From Chryseolinea sp. (GTDB taxonomy: Bacteria; Bacteroidota; Bacteroidia; Cytophagales; Cyclobacteriaceae), in contig JAICGJ010000006.1 of NCBI GenBank assembly GCA_025923195.1, positions 1 through 64,000 of the forward strand: DNA of 64,000 bases, read 5' to 3'. The translations under genes were made by a program, and so were the position numbers. The notes under the pieces are model-generated. The model did no database searches. It was not told the origin of the DNA and was given only the letters and a program-made list of their open reading frames with translations. This document shows positions 1 through 8,265 of this stretch, piece by piece; the stretch's first letter is position 1; each line of letters opens with the position of its first letter.

Positions 1-671
1 CCCACGCCCTTTTGCCCATCGTTCGAGCCATGGAAAAAGCTCACCAGTGTGCAGGTTAGAATAAGTATGCCGCGTATCCATGTCGGGGGCGGCTTATCTT
101 TTTTTGGTTCCTTAAATAAACTCTCGCCATAAAAAGTTTTCTTTGTGGCTGATCGTATGATATACATCAAGACAATGGTGACTGAAAATCCAAAGAGAGG
201 TGATATCAATAGAGATAGTCCTATTTCCTGAGCCTTTCCCCAATTCACAGCATCACCGGCAGCTTCCGGCAACAGTGAGTAGGCCAAACCAACGCCTAAA
301 ATGGATCCAATTAACGTATGCGAGCTCGAGCAGGGAATACCGAGGTACCAAGTCAACAAGTTCCAGAAGATCGCGGTCAGCAGCAAGGCAACGACCATCG
401 ATAGACTATGCGCAATATTTTGATCTACGAGCGTTTCGACCGGAAGAAGGTTGATAATCCCAACTGCCACTGAAATACCCCCCGCAAAAACGCCCAAAAA
501 ATTCCATATGCCCGACCAGATAACTGCCACCCACGGCTTGAGTGAATGTGTGTAGATTACAGTGGCTACTGCGTTAGCTGTGTCGTGAAATCCATTTACA
601 AATTCAAAGGAGCAGGCGGCGATAAGACAAATAACAAGAAGAGCCGAGTAGGCAAAGTCCAGTTCGAACAT
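1..671 (-). CDS. Inorganic phosphate transporter, PiT family (partial, C-terminus missing)
   Basis: A reading frame on the minus strand opens with ATG at 671 and stays open to the window edge, so only the first 223 residues are present. It encodes a polytopic membrane protein. Near the N-terminus it has FVNGFHDTANAVATVIYT, the PiT family signature, and near the window edge FFHGSNDGQKG, the second-half repeat of the same signature. PiT proteins are inner-membrane, ion-coupled transporters of orthophosphate. No PhoU-like (DUF47) gene lies upstream; the region between it and the divergent pdeM-like gene holds a perfect 18-bp palindrome (777-794). The family call is secure; ion coupling and substrate affinity cannot be read here. 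Confidence 0.93.
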   Translation of the reverse strand, partial: MFELDFAYSALLVICLIAACSFEFVNGFHDTANAVATVIYTHSLKPWVAVIWSGIWNFLGVFAGGISVAVGIINLLPVETLVDQNIAHSLSMVVALLLTAIFWNLLTWYLGIPCSSSHTLIGSILGVGLAYSLLPEAAGDAVNWGKAQEIGLSLLISPLFGFSVTIVLMYIIRSATKKTFYGESLFKEPKKDKPPPTWIRGILILTCTLVSFFHGSNDGQKGV

Positions 672-776
672 AAATAAACTATTCGGTGTGCAATCTAGCC
701 GGAAAACCTGTTCTCAATGTTAACCTATTATTAACTTTTTTAACAAATATCGAAATTAACGATTGTATCGATTTGA

Positions 777-794
777 TTATCAATTAATTGATAA
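777..794. promoter_or_regulatory. 18-bp perfect palindrome in a divergent intergenic region
   Basis: TTATCAATTAATTGATAA is a perfect inverted repeat lying 32 bp before the start of the phosphoesterase gene and about 105 bp before the divergent phosphate transporter. Its length and symmetry suit a dimeric helix-turn-helix repressor, but no regulator is encoded next to it. It is AT-rich, so chance symmetry is possible. Confidence 0.4.
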
Positions 795-825
795 GACTAA
801 CTATTATTGTAGTCTTTAAATAGAA

Positions 826-1473
826 ATGGCGAAGGAAATTAATGTATTCAACGAAACATTGGAATTATGGCCTCAAAAGGCTGTTCGATGGAGAAAGCAC
901 AACGTGCTTTTCATTTCTGACCTTCATCTCGGAAAAATAAATCACTTCCGGAAGTCGGGTATAGCAGTGCCTACAAAGGCAAATGACAGAAATCTTGAAA
1001 TCTTGATTGACTTGTTGTACTTAACAAAACCTGACAGAGTCATTTGTTTGGGCGATTTATTCCATAGCCATTATAATCCCGAATGGGAGGTATTTGGTGA
1101 AGTAGTCAGGAACTTCAAATACATTTCATTTGAACTTGTATTGGGAAATCACGACATCATGAGCAAGATACAATATAACCGCAAGGGAATTCTCCTTCAC
1201 GACATCCTGCGCCTTGATCCCTTTATCTTTACACACCACCCAATGTCGGAAATGGCGCAACAGTGTTATAATATCGCCGGACATGTACATCCTGGCGTAA
1301 ATCTCCGAGGAAAAGGAAAACAATCGCTTACCTTGCCTTGCTTCTATTTTGGTGAATGTGCAGGCCTGCTGCCAGCTTTTGGAATGTTCACGGGGCTGGC
1401 AACAATACGGCCTAGAAAGGAAGACAAAATATTTGTGATCGTCGAAGACAAAATTGTTGAAGTCACCGGTTAA
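826..1473 (+). CDS. pdeM: PdeM-type metallophosphoesterase (ligase-associated DNA damage response family)
   Basis: A 215-residue calcineurin-like phosphoesterase with all metal-binding motifs: DLHLG at 32-36, GDLFH at 76-80, GNHD at 107-110, HHP near 137 and GHVHP at 152-156. Length and the N-terminal leader (WPQKAVRW) match the small phosphoesterase usually found beside an ATP-dependent DNA ligase, a Lhr-like helicase and a beta-CASP exonuclease in bacterial repair clusters. None of those partners is in this window, so here it is an orphan. The CapA-like gene begins 4 bp after its stop, which suggests co-transcription. The superfamily is certain; the repair role is inferred from family resemblance only. 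Confidence 0.85.
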   Translation: MAKEINVFNETLELWPQKAVRWRKHNVLFISDLHLGKINHFRKSGIAVPTKANDRNLEILIDLLYLTKPDRVICLGDLFHSHYNPEWEVFGEVVRNFKYISFELVLGNHDIMSKIQYNRKGILLHDILRLDPFIFTHHPMSEMAQQCYNIAGHVHPGVNLRGKGKQSLTLPCFYFGECAGLLPAFGMFTGLATIRPRKEDKIFVIVEDKIVEVTG

Positions 1474-1476
1474 CGT

Positions 1477-2610
1477 ATGAGATTCTTTACGGCATTTTCG
1501 TTCTGCCTTCTGCTGACACAGTCGTTCGCACAGGATACTACGCGAATCTCGTTACTCTTTGCTGGCGATGTTATGGGGCACGATTCACAAATTGCTTCGG
1601 CCTTTGATCCACAAAAAAAAGCTTACGACTATACCTCCTGCTTTCAATTTGTTAGGCCGTATGTTGACTCCGTTGACCTTGCCATTGCAAATCTTGAGGT
1701 CACGCTGGCGGGGCCGCCCTTCAAAGGGTATCCGCAATTCAGTTCTCCGGATGAACTTGCAATCACATTGAAGGACATTGGGTTCGATGCATTGGTGACG
1801 GCAAATAACCACTGCGTTGATAGAGGGCGGAAAGGTTTGGAACGTACTATTTCCATGCTGGATAGCTTTAAGATCGCTCATACAGGCACTTTCATCGATT
1901 CTGCCTCAAGACTAAACGAAACTCCCCTGATCATGGAGAAGAACGGATTCAGACTGGCCGTTCTCAACTATACCTACGGAACAAATGGAATCTCGGTAAC
2001 CAAACCCAATATTGTCAACCATCTTGATACTGCGATGATGCGTCAGGATCTTCTCAAGACAAAAGAAGCAAAGCCGGATGTTATCATAGTATTTACGCAT
2101 TGGGGCGACGAGTACCAGAGCCTTCCCTCAAAGTGGCAAAAAGATCTCACGGAGTTTTGCTTCAAGAACGGTGCTCAGCTGGTTATCGGTGCGCACCCGC
2201 ATGTTCTGCAACCGATGGAGTGGCGAAAGGAAAAAAATCAATTTGTAGCCTATTCGTTAGGGAACTATGTTTCAGGACAACGGAAGCGTTATACCGATGG
2301 GGGAGCGATGGCCTACTTGGAACTTAAAAAAATAAATTATGCTGCCGATAGCGCGCTGGTGACTATTGACAGCGCAGGATACTACTTAAGTTGGGTATAT
2401 CGAACTGTCGACGCTCACAAGGACTACTACATCCTTCCGGTCGACGGTCAACCGCACCTGAATTTTATTAAGGACACGGAATCCAGGGCCTCTTATAAAG
2501 TATTTGTGGAAGACTCTAGGCTCTTATTTAGGAAGTTCAGCAAGAATGTCGAAGAGATGAAAAGGATGCCAGTTGGTTATGCGGAGCCGCCGCCACTAGA
2601 GGGCCCTTAA
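1477..2610 (+). CDS. CapA/PGA-cap family metallophosphatase-like protein, secreted
   Basis: 377 residues with a signal peptide (about 1-18, ending SFAQ). The CapA fold motifs are in order: FAGDVMGHD around 28-36, ANLEVTL near 70, TANNHCVDRG near 108, THWGDEY near 207, GAHPHVLQP near 237 and SLGNYVS near 262. These residues form the dinuclear-metal site of the poly-gamma-glutamate capsule protein family. The protein is probably periplasmic. No capB, capC or capE homologue is present, so a capsule locus is not supported; many stand-alone CapA proteins have unknown substrates. Its stop codon overlaps that of the convergent EamA gene (TTAA shared at 2607-2610). Confidence 0.85.
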   Translation: MRFFTAFSFCLLLTQSFAQDTTRISLLFAGDVMGHDSQIASAFDPQKKAYDYTSCFQFVRPYVDSVDLAIANLEVTLAGPPFKGYPQFSSPDELAITLKDIGFDALVTANNHCVDRGRKGLERTISMLDSFKIAHTGTFIDSASRLNETPLIMEKNGFRLAVLNYTYGTNGISVTKPNIVNHLDTAMMRQDLLKTKEAKPDVIIVFTHWGDEYQSLPSKWQKDLTEFCFKNGAQLVIGAHPHVLQPMEWRKEKNQFVAYSLGNYVSGQRKRYTDGGAMAYLELKKINYAADSALVTIDSAGYYLSWVYRTVDAHKDYYILPVDGQPHLNFIKDTESRASYKVFVEDSRLLFRKFSKNVEEMKRMPVGYAEPPPLEGP

Positions 2611-3494
2611 CGCTGCCGCTTATTTAGTATATAGACTGCTGCAATTCCAAGCAACCCACCGAAGATTGTATGCGCCTCGATCTTTTCACCAAGAAAAATC
2701 CACGATCCTAACGCAGCAGAAAACGGGACGAGGAAAATAAAACTGCTGGCCTTGCTCGACCCAATCTTCGAAGTAGCCACGAAGTAAAACGTAGTCGCCA
2801 ATGATGTAGTGATCGTAGCACTGAAAAACAGATTGCCCCAGAATCTAAGGTCCGCATTTTTAAAAGTAGAGACGGTCGAATCAATCCCAGCAAACGGAAA
2901 CATCATACACGTGCTTATTCCATACATCAGAAAGCTGAACGACAGGGAAGAGCCATAGCGGTTTGCCCTTGAGGTGACGCGCGACAAGACTGACCATGCA
3001 ACAGCAGCAACCAGGAAATAAATATTACCTGCCCTGAAGATTTCATCAGCGTCTGAAACTAATTTTAGAAGAATTATCCCGGCTGCCAGGCCAAGGAACA
3101 GCCCCACGGATTCGTTACGAGTAGGCCTCCTTCGCGCGATAACTAAACCGATGGCATATGTAATGATTGGATTTAAAACAGTTACAAGCACGCCACCGGC
3201 TCCCGCCTTTCCTACACTGACCCCTTTAAAAAAGAGAAATGTATAAACTGATATTAGTACAGACGCAATTAGCAGATCAACGACACCTTTTCTGCTTATC
3301 AGCATTTTCTCCTTTAGCGGCGGAAGAATAAAAATGAGGGAAACAAACGTTAACGCAAATCTGTAAAAGGAAATGGTAATCGCATCGCCATAGGCCGAGA
3401 GAACTTTCCCAGCGGTCCAGCTAAAGCCCCAACATGTCATGCTCACAATCATTCCAAAAAGGAAAATTCTGTTGTCAGCGGTTCGTTCAATCAT
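2607..3494 (-). CDS. DMT-superfamily (EamA) transporter
   Basis: 295 residues, about ten hydrophobic segments arranged as two EamA repeats. Repeat one includes GFSWTAGKVLSAYG and the segment ISFYRFALTFVS; repeat two includes TITTSLATTFYFVATSKIGSSKAS followed by FLGEKIEAHTIFGGLLG, the classic end of the second repeat. Family members export metabolites such as amino acids or small cations; the substrate cannot be told from sequence. It starts with ATG and stands alone, convergent with the CapA-like gene. Confidence 0.9.
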   Translation of the reverse strand: MIERTADNRIFLFGMIVSMTCWGFSWTAGKVLSAYGDAITISFYRFALTFVSLIFILPPLKEKMLISRKGVVDLLIASVLISVYTFLFFKGVSVGKAGAGGVLVTVLNPIITYAIGLVIARRRPTRNESVGLFLGLAAGIILLKLVSDADEIFRAGNIYFLVAAVAWSVLSRVTSRANRYGSSLSFSFLMYGISTCMMFPFAGIDSTVSTFKNADLRFWGNLFFSATITTSLATTFYFVATSKIGSSKASSFIFLVPFSAALGSWIFLGEKIEAHTIFGGLLGIAAVYILNKRQR

Positions 3495-3530
3495 AAATGG
3501 CAGATCGCTTCAATTAGAGCCCTATATAAA

Positions 3531-3560
3531 GAAAATAACCTGCTCTTATGAGCAGGTTAT
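3531..3560 (-). terminator. Intrinsic terminator after the phosphonate minus-strand operon
   Basis: An 11-bp perfect stem (3535-3545 with 3550-3560, loop TTAT on the plus strand) is followed on the minus strand by a T-rich run (TTTCTTTATA). It lies 25 bp beyond the stop of the beta-barrel gene and would end that transcription unit. Confidence 0.75.
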
Positions 3561-3584
3561 GATGAAAGACTTAAAATTAAAAGT

Positions 3585-4295
3585 TTATCTTCGCTTCCTC
3601 CTCTTGGCAGGACTACTTCCTTGTCCGGTATCAAAAATAACTCCGATTGAGAATTCAAGTCCGGTCAAGTCGATCTTCGCGTCTGTGAACTCAACTTGCC
3701 TGGTTTCAAGGGCGGTCGTTCCCCCTGTATAATCCCCTTTCAAAGGAAATTCAGAATCACCCATCAGGTAATTACATTCCAACGAAATGCCTAGCTGCTG
3801 GGTTACATAGATTGTGAGTTCAGTGCCGAAGAGAAATCCCCAGCCGGGCTTGTTGTCATAAGTGAAATTGCTGTTTGCTACTTCCCAGTTTTCATAATTT
3901 CGAATCGCGCGATCAAAGTTGCCGTAATTGATCTTTTGGCTAAAACCGTAGAACCCGAATACCCCTCCCTTCACATCAAATTCTAGAGTCGACCCTTTTA
4001 GTTGAAAGACAATCTCGGCAGGCACCAGTATCGTAAAATTTGGCCCCACCAGCGCGTCCTTCGTTTCAAAGGGCAGATCTTTCACATTTAATCCGGACAT
4101 CCTGTAAAGGGAAGCCCCGGTTTCAAGCGCTATAAAGCGATTGACGTCGACGCCGATCCCCCGTATCGAAAAAGGACTGATAGGTGTAGAGAAATAACCG
4201 TTTTTTGGAATAAAATAGGAAAAAGATAATCCAAATTGTTGGCCCCATGCGGAGGTGCTCACCATCAATAGAATAAATACGATTCTATAAATCAT
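3585..4295 (-). CDS. Small outer-membrane beta-barrel protein of unknown function
   Basis: 236 residues from the ATG at 4295, chosen because it gives a clean signal peptide (MIYRIVFILLMVSTSAWGQQ); a TTG 33 bp upstream would add a charged extension. The mature part alternates polar and hydrophobic residues in short strands separated by turns, as in 8-10 strand porin-like barrels of Bacteroidota. It ends in a basic tail (AKRRKRR). I recognise no specific family. It overlaps the AEP transaminase gene by 11 bp and is the last gene of that operon, which hints at translational coupling, but its link to phosphonate metabolism is only positional. Confidence 0.7.
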   Translation of the reverse strand: MIYRIVFILLMVSTSAWGQQFGLSFSYFIPKNGYFSTPISPFSIRGIGVDVNRFIALETGASLYRMSGLNVKDLPFETKDALVGPNFTILVPAEIVFQLKGSTLEFDVKGGVFGFYGFSQKINYGNFDRAIRNYENWEVANSNFTYDNKPGWGFLFGTELTIYVTQQLGISLECNYLMGDSEFPLKGDYTGGTTALETRQVEFTDAKIDLTGLEFSIGVIFDTGQGSSPAKRRKRR

Positions 4296-5418
4296 TACTT
4301 GTTTTGCCTCCTTCGATGTTAAGACCAAAATCTAAATAGTCCTTTAGCTCTTGTAAGAAATTTTCAATATCACGCTTATGAAGATCTCCCAGCACCGACA
4401 GCCTGAAGGTTGCGGCCTTGGCGCCTTTGCCAGGATAAATCGTATAGCCGCGCTGGTATAAATAATCGTGCATGGTGTCAAAGTTGTATCTTGGGTCCGA
4501 GGGTTCAATTACAGCCAGAAGTATTTTGGATTGATGCCTTTCCGGCAACAAAAATTCAAACCTCAGTTTTTTAAGACCCTGACAAAGAGTTACCCAATTC
4601 TCCTGATAGCGATCCCACCGCCTTATTTCTCCCTCAACAAAATATTCGTCAAGCGCTTGTCGCAACGCATACGCTACCTGTACAGGTGGTGTGAATTGCA
4701 TTTGACCGGTTTTTTCAAAGCCAACATATTGGCTATACAGATCAAAATAGAATGATCGCTTTTGACCGCGCAGCGACGGTAACAATGCTTTTTTAAAAAT
4801 CACGAAAACCATTCCTGGCATTCCCTGTATGCACTTGTTTGATGACGAAATAAGATATCCGGCCCCCCATTGTTTAATGTCGATGGGTATCCCTGCGTAA
4901 GAACTCATGCAATCTACGATTACTTCCACGTCGAACTTTCGGGCAACGTCACAAATTGACTGTACAGGGTTCAACATTCCCGTTGTTGTTTCGTGGTGAA
5001 CCACCGCGATATGGCTCACACCGGCGTTTGATCTCAATAGGTTTTCGATGTGATCAACGTCAGGGTAGTCACCATAGGCCAGTTTATACAAAACGACTTC
5101 AATCTCAAATGTCGCTGCGATATTTGCCATACGGGCTCCATAAGCGCCATTGTCAACAATCAAGATTTTTTTTTCTCTGGGCACTGCCGATGTTATCGCC
5201 GCCTCAAGTCCGCCGGTACCGCTAGCTGTAAATAGAGCACAAACATAATCATCACCACCATGAACAACTTTTACAAGATCTTCCTTGACGGTGTCCAGCA
5301 GTTTACAAAAATCCTTTTCGCGAGGACAGATATCTTCTACAACCATCGCTTCCTTTACGGTGTCAGTTGTAGTGGCGGGTCCGGGGTTGAGTAAAATTTT
5401 GCGTCTTACATCCTTCAT
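4285..5418 (-). CDS. 2-aminoethylphosphonate transaminase (class V, PhnW-like, biosynthetic context)
   Basis: 377 residues, the usual length for AEP:pyruvate transaminases. LLNPGPATTT opens the protein; TASGTGGLEA (64-73) holds the PLP phosphate; VDC with Asp169 contacts the pyridine nitrogen; SSSNKCIQGMPG carries the Schiff-base Lys195, a signature shared with PhnW. The family interconverts AEP plus pyruvate and phosphonoacetaldehyde plus alanine. No phosphonatase (PhnX) or PhnY/PhnA genes are nearby, and the divergent operon makes phosphonoacetaldehyde, so here it should run in the biosynthetic direction to make AEP. It begins 3 bp after the phosphotransferase gene and is co-transcribed with it. 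Confidence 0.9.
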   Translation of the reverse strand: MKDVRRKILLNPGPATTTDTVKEAMVVEDICPREKDFCKLLDTVKEDLVKVVHGGDDYVCALFTASGTGGLEAAITSAVPREKKILIVDNGAYGARMANIAATFEIEVVLYKLAYGDYPDVDHIENLLRSNAGVSHIAVVHHETTTGMLNPVQSICDVARKFDVEVIVDCMSSYAGIPIDIKQWGAGYLISSSNKCIQGMPGMVFVIFKKALLPSLRGQKRSFYFDLYSQYVGFEKTGQMQFTPPVQVAYALRQALDEYFVEGEIRRWDRYQENWVTLCQGLKKLRFEFLLPERHQSKILLAVIEPSDPRYNFDTMHDYLYQRGYTIYPGKGAKAATFRLSVLGDLHKRDIENFLQELKDYLDFGLNIEGGKTSNDL

Positions 5419-5421
5419 GTT

Positions 5422-6408
5422 CTATGTGCGTAAGTTTAACCAGACCCAATACACTTTCAAAACAGAAAAAGTCTTAACGATCAATATGCAAATGCTTACT
5501 GATAAATAGGCAGTCAACATTGTAAATAGATAATCGCCGTATGTAAACCCCGGAACAAATAAAAGGAGGAGGCCGACAGGGCTGACAAAGTCTGTTGAGC
5601 GCTCCACTCCGTCGATCAGGTGCCCATACATGACTTTTCCAATATATAAACTCGCGTAGAGCGTCAGTAATACGAACAATTGAAATGATGTAAAAAATGG
5701 CAGCGCCAGTATGCCAACGACTGTCATGAGGAGGGTAAAAAACCAGAAGTCGGCTGTAACATCCGGAGTTCGTTTCCACGTTTTTATGAACGTAATTAGT
5801 CCGCCCAAAGAAGACAGTATTATCAGCGTCTCAATAAACGAATAGTTTTCAAATAAAATATAACTGAAAGTTGAATTGACAGTTGGAACGGAAGAAAACG
5901 CGATAAGCAACGCTGAAAGCAATACTCCCTCTAGTGATCCAACCGGTTCAAACGTCAGCCAGCCCGTTTTGAATTGCTCATAGAAAACGGCCATGTGTGC
6001 CCAGTACGAAATAATAATCACGGCTGCGATTACGGCTTTGTGAGAGATTCCGAAGACCGTGATCATGGTGAACATGATCACACCGTTGTTAAAGGCATCC
6101 AGGTAGTGATCGCAAAACTCGCCGAGCGCAGATCCCGTGCCTGTACGCTTGGCTTGCATTCCGTCAAGATGGTCACCAATAAGATAAAGGATCAAGCTGA
6201 CTGCAATTAGTAATGGATTTGCTTTGCCGAATAATTCGGGATTCAACGCGAGGTATAAGCTAACATATACAAAACCATTGGAGACCAATGTGATAATATT
6301 TGCTGGTATCGCCCAGGGAACGAATTTAATCAATGGAGTAATGATCCACCGTTTGAAAGACGGAGTTACTAATGAGAAATCCTTGCACCTGTATTGATAA
6401 GGTCTCAT
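5422..6408 (-). CDS. CDP-alcohol phosphatidyltransferase, eukaryotic CEPT-like; candidate AEP-lipid synthase
   Basis: 328 residues from ATG 6408; a TTG at 6525 would add 39 residues, but the ATG start already aligns with the N-terminus of choline/ethanolamine phosphotransferases (YQYRCKDFSLVTPSF, then PWAIPANIITLVS). The active-site motif runs D79-x2-D82-G83-x2-A86-K87-R88-x7-G96-x3-D100-x3-D104; all four Asp and both Gly are present, but the usual Ala-Arg is Ala-Lys followed by Arg. About eight to ten membrane segments follow. CEPT enzymes move a CDP-activated aminoalcohol phosphate onto diacylglycerol. Beside AEP-making genes, the likely donor is CMP-AEP and the acceptor diacylglycerol or ceramide; the substrate is inferred. 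Confidence 0.82.
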   Translation of the reverse strand: MRPYQYRCKDFSLVTPSFKRWIITPLIKFVPWAIPANIITLVSNGFVYVSLYLALNPELFGKANPLLIAVSLILYLIGDHLDGMQAKRTGTGSALGEFCDHYLDAFNNGVIMFTMITVFGISHKAVIAAVIIISYWAHMAVFYEQFKTGWLTFEPVGSLEGVLLSALLIAFSSVPTVNSTFSYILFENYSFIETLIILSSLGGLITFIKTWKRTPDVTADFWFFTLLMTVVGILALPFFTSFQLFVLLTLYASLYIGKVMYGHLIDGVERSTDFVSPVGLLLLFVPGFTYGDYLFTMLTAYLSVSICILIVKTFSVLKVYWVWLNLRT

Positions 6409-6618
6409 GGAGCAAATGAAGTGAAATAAATATTTAAAAAAACTTCGTGCTTCCCAATTTATTTTGCTTACATCTCCTGTGTATTGTTTCAAGCACAACT
6501 GTCTTATTCCGCGCTTTGTTAGCAAATGAAATGCGCTTCGACGCTTACCGAATGTTTGAAAATAGTGCTGATCGGCCCTTATTTTATCAGAGCATTAAAA
6601 AGATATTACGATAAGATG

Positions 6619-6626
6619 TATTTTTG
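6619..6626 (+). promoter_or_regulatory. TAnnTTTG (-7) element before the PEP mutase operon
   Basis: TATTTTTG matches the Bacteroidota -7 consensus and would start transcription near 6631, about 23 nt before the ATG at 6654. This argues against the TTG at 6624 as start, since it lies inside the motif. No convincing -33 TTTG was found at normal spacing. The 245-bp region 6409-6653 is the divergent control region for both phosphonate operons. Confidence 0.45.
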
Positions 6627-6653
6627 GCCGCATTTTTAACAGCAACTTTTAGC

Positions 6654-8252
6654 ATGAAGAAAACAACTCAGCTCCGGTCAATGGTCTTTTCGCCTGAAAT
6701 GGCTTTTCTGATGGAGGCTCATAACGGACTATCTGCAAAGATTGTTGAGGAAGCTGGCTTTAAAGGGATTTGGGGAAGCGGCTTATCCATTTCGGCTGCT
6801 CTTGGTGTAAGGGATAACAATGAGGCGTCCTGGACACAGGTATTAGATGTCCTGGAGTTTATGAGCGATGCTACCAGCATCCCAATCTTGTTGGACGGAG
6901 ATACTGGCTACGGCAATTTCAACAATATGCGTAGGCTGGTGAAGAAGTTAGAACAACGCGATATAGCGGCAGTCTGCATTGAAGACAAACTTTTTCCAAA
7001 GACCAACTCCTTTATTGGGGGAGAGAATCAGCCGCTGGCCGATGTGGATGAATTCAGCGGGAAAATCAAGGCCGCAAAAGACACCCAATCGGATGATGAT
7101 TTTATGGTTGTTGCCCGCCTGGAAGCGTTTATAGCAGGCTGGGGGTTAGACGAAGCCTTGCGCAGGGCCGATGCTTATCACAAGGCTGGCGCAGATGCCA
7201 TTCTTTGTCATAGCAAAAAGGCGGACTCTTCCGATATCGACGCTTTCATGAAACAATGGGGAAATCGATGTCCGGTGATCATTGTACCTACCAAATATTA
7301 TTCGATTCCCACGGATCATTTTAAAAGGATTGGTGTAAGTACCATTATCTGGGCGAATCATAATGTCAGGTCATCCATTAAGGCTATGCAGGAAACGTCC
7401 ATGCGAATATTTAAGGAACAAACGTTGATTAATGTAGAAGGAAAGGTTGTTAGCGTAAATGAGATCTTCCGTTTGCAAGGCGCGGATGAGCTTGAAGCGG
7501 CAGAAGAAAAGTATTTGCCGACGGCTGGAAAAAAAGTACATGGCATTATACTGGCGGCAAGCCAGGGGTCTCTTGGCGAGTTGACAAAAGAAGTCCCTAA
7601 GACGTTGTTGGAGGTGCATGGTAAATCTTTGCTTGCCACGCAGGTTGAAGAATTTAATCACCTAGGGATAAAGGATGTTACCGTAGTACGGGGTTTTAAG
7701 AAGGAAAAGGTAGCACTCAGTAACATTAGCACAGTAGACAACGATGAGTTTGCTACTACTAAAGAACTTTATTCATTATTCCTTGCGAAAGATGAGATCC
7801 AAGACAATACGGTGATCAGCTATGGTGACATTATTTTCAAGCGTTATGTGCTGCATGAGTTGCTCAATGATCAAAACGATATCACACTCGTTGTTGATGC
7901 GGATTGCGAAGAGGAGGGAATTGATAAAGATTTTGTAGCAGCCTCTGAAAAATACGATAGGACGAATTATTCAGCTACTTCTGTGTTTAAAAAAATGGGA
8001 TCGGACTTATACAAGAATGACATCGTTGGTGAGTTCATTGGACTTTGGAAAGTAAACAAAACCGGTGCTGCTCAGGTCTTGAGAGCGCTGGGTACATTAA
8101 GTAAGGATAAGAACTTTAAATCAATGACGTGCACTGATCTCTTTAATGAAATTGCCAGAGAACATACTATTGCTATCAAATATATTAGCGGTGCCTGGCT
8201 GGACGTTGATACACTTGTTGATCTTCAAAATGCTGGAAAACTTCGGCTATAA
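6654..8252 (+). CDS. pepM: Phosphoenolpyruvate mutase fused to a nucleotidyltransferase domain
   Basis: 532 residues. Residues 1-270 are PEP mutase: GVRDNNEAS with Asp54, DGDTGYG (81-87), the diagnostic [10 protein letters not shown] (110-119) that separates PEP mutase from isocitrate lyases, and ARLEAF with Arg155. It rearranges PEP to phosphonopyruvate, the entry step of nearly all phosphonate biosynthesis. From about 297 a GT-A fold nucleotidyltransferase begins, with [17 protein letters not shown] (301-317), a GDIIF metal site and a late DVDT motif. Its signature loop lacks the usual AAG and Arg (compare LAAGMGSRL in the gene at 9393), so it may be specialised or degenerate. First gene of an operon with ppd and a second nucleotidyltransferase. 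Confidence 0.95.
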   Translation: MKKTTQLRSMVFSPEMAFLMEAHNGLSAKIVEEAGFKGIWGSGLSISAALGVRDNNEASWTQVLDVLEFMSDATSIPILLDGDTGYGNFNNMRRLVKKLEQRDIAAVCIEDKLFPKTNSFIGGENQPLADVDEFSGKIKAAKDTQSDDDFMVVARLEAFIAGWGLDEALRRADAYHKAGADAILCHSKKADSSDIDAFMKQWGNRCPVIIVPTKYYSIPTDHFKRIGVSTIIWANHNVRSSIKAMQETSMRIFKEQTLINVEGKVVSVNEIFRLQGADELEAAEEKYLPTAGKKVHGIILAASQGSLGELTKEVPKTLLEVHGKSLLATQVEEFNHLGIKDVTVVRGFKKEKVALSNISTVDNDEFATTKELYSLFLAKDEIQDNTVISYGDIIFKRYVLHELLNDQNDITLVVDADCEEEGIDKDFVAASEKYDRTNYSATSVFKKMGSDLYKNDIVGEFIGLWKVNKTGAAQVLRALGTLSKDKNFKSMTCTDLFNEIAREHTIAIKYISGAWLDVDTLVDLQNAGKLRL

Positions 8253-8265
8253 CATTTAATCCGAC

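Noticed and set aside
1477-2610. Capsule (poly-gamma-glutamate) locus
   Set aside because: Only a CapA-like protein is present; no CapB or CapC ligase genes.
6624-6653. TTG start for pepM ten codons upstream of the ATG
   Set aside because: The TTG lies inside the TATTTTTG promoter motif and the extra residues do not belong to PEP mutase.
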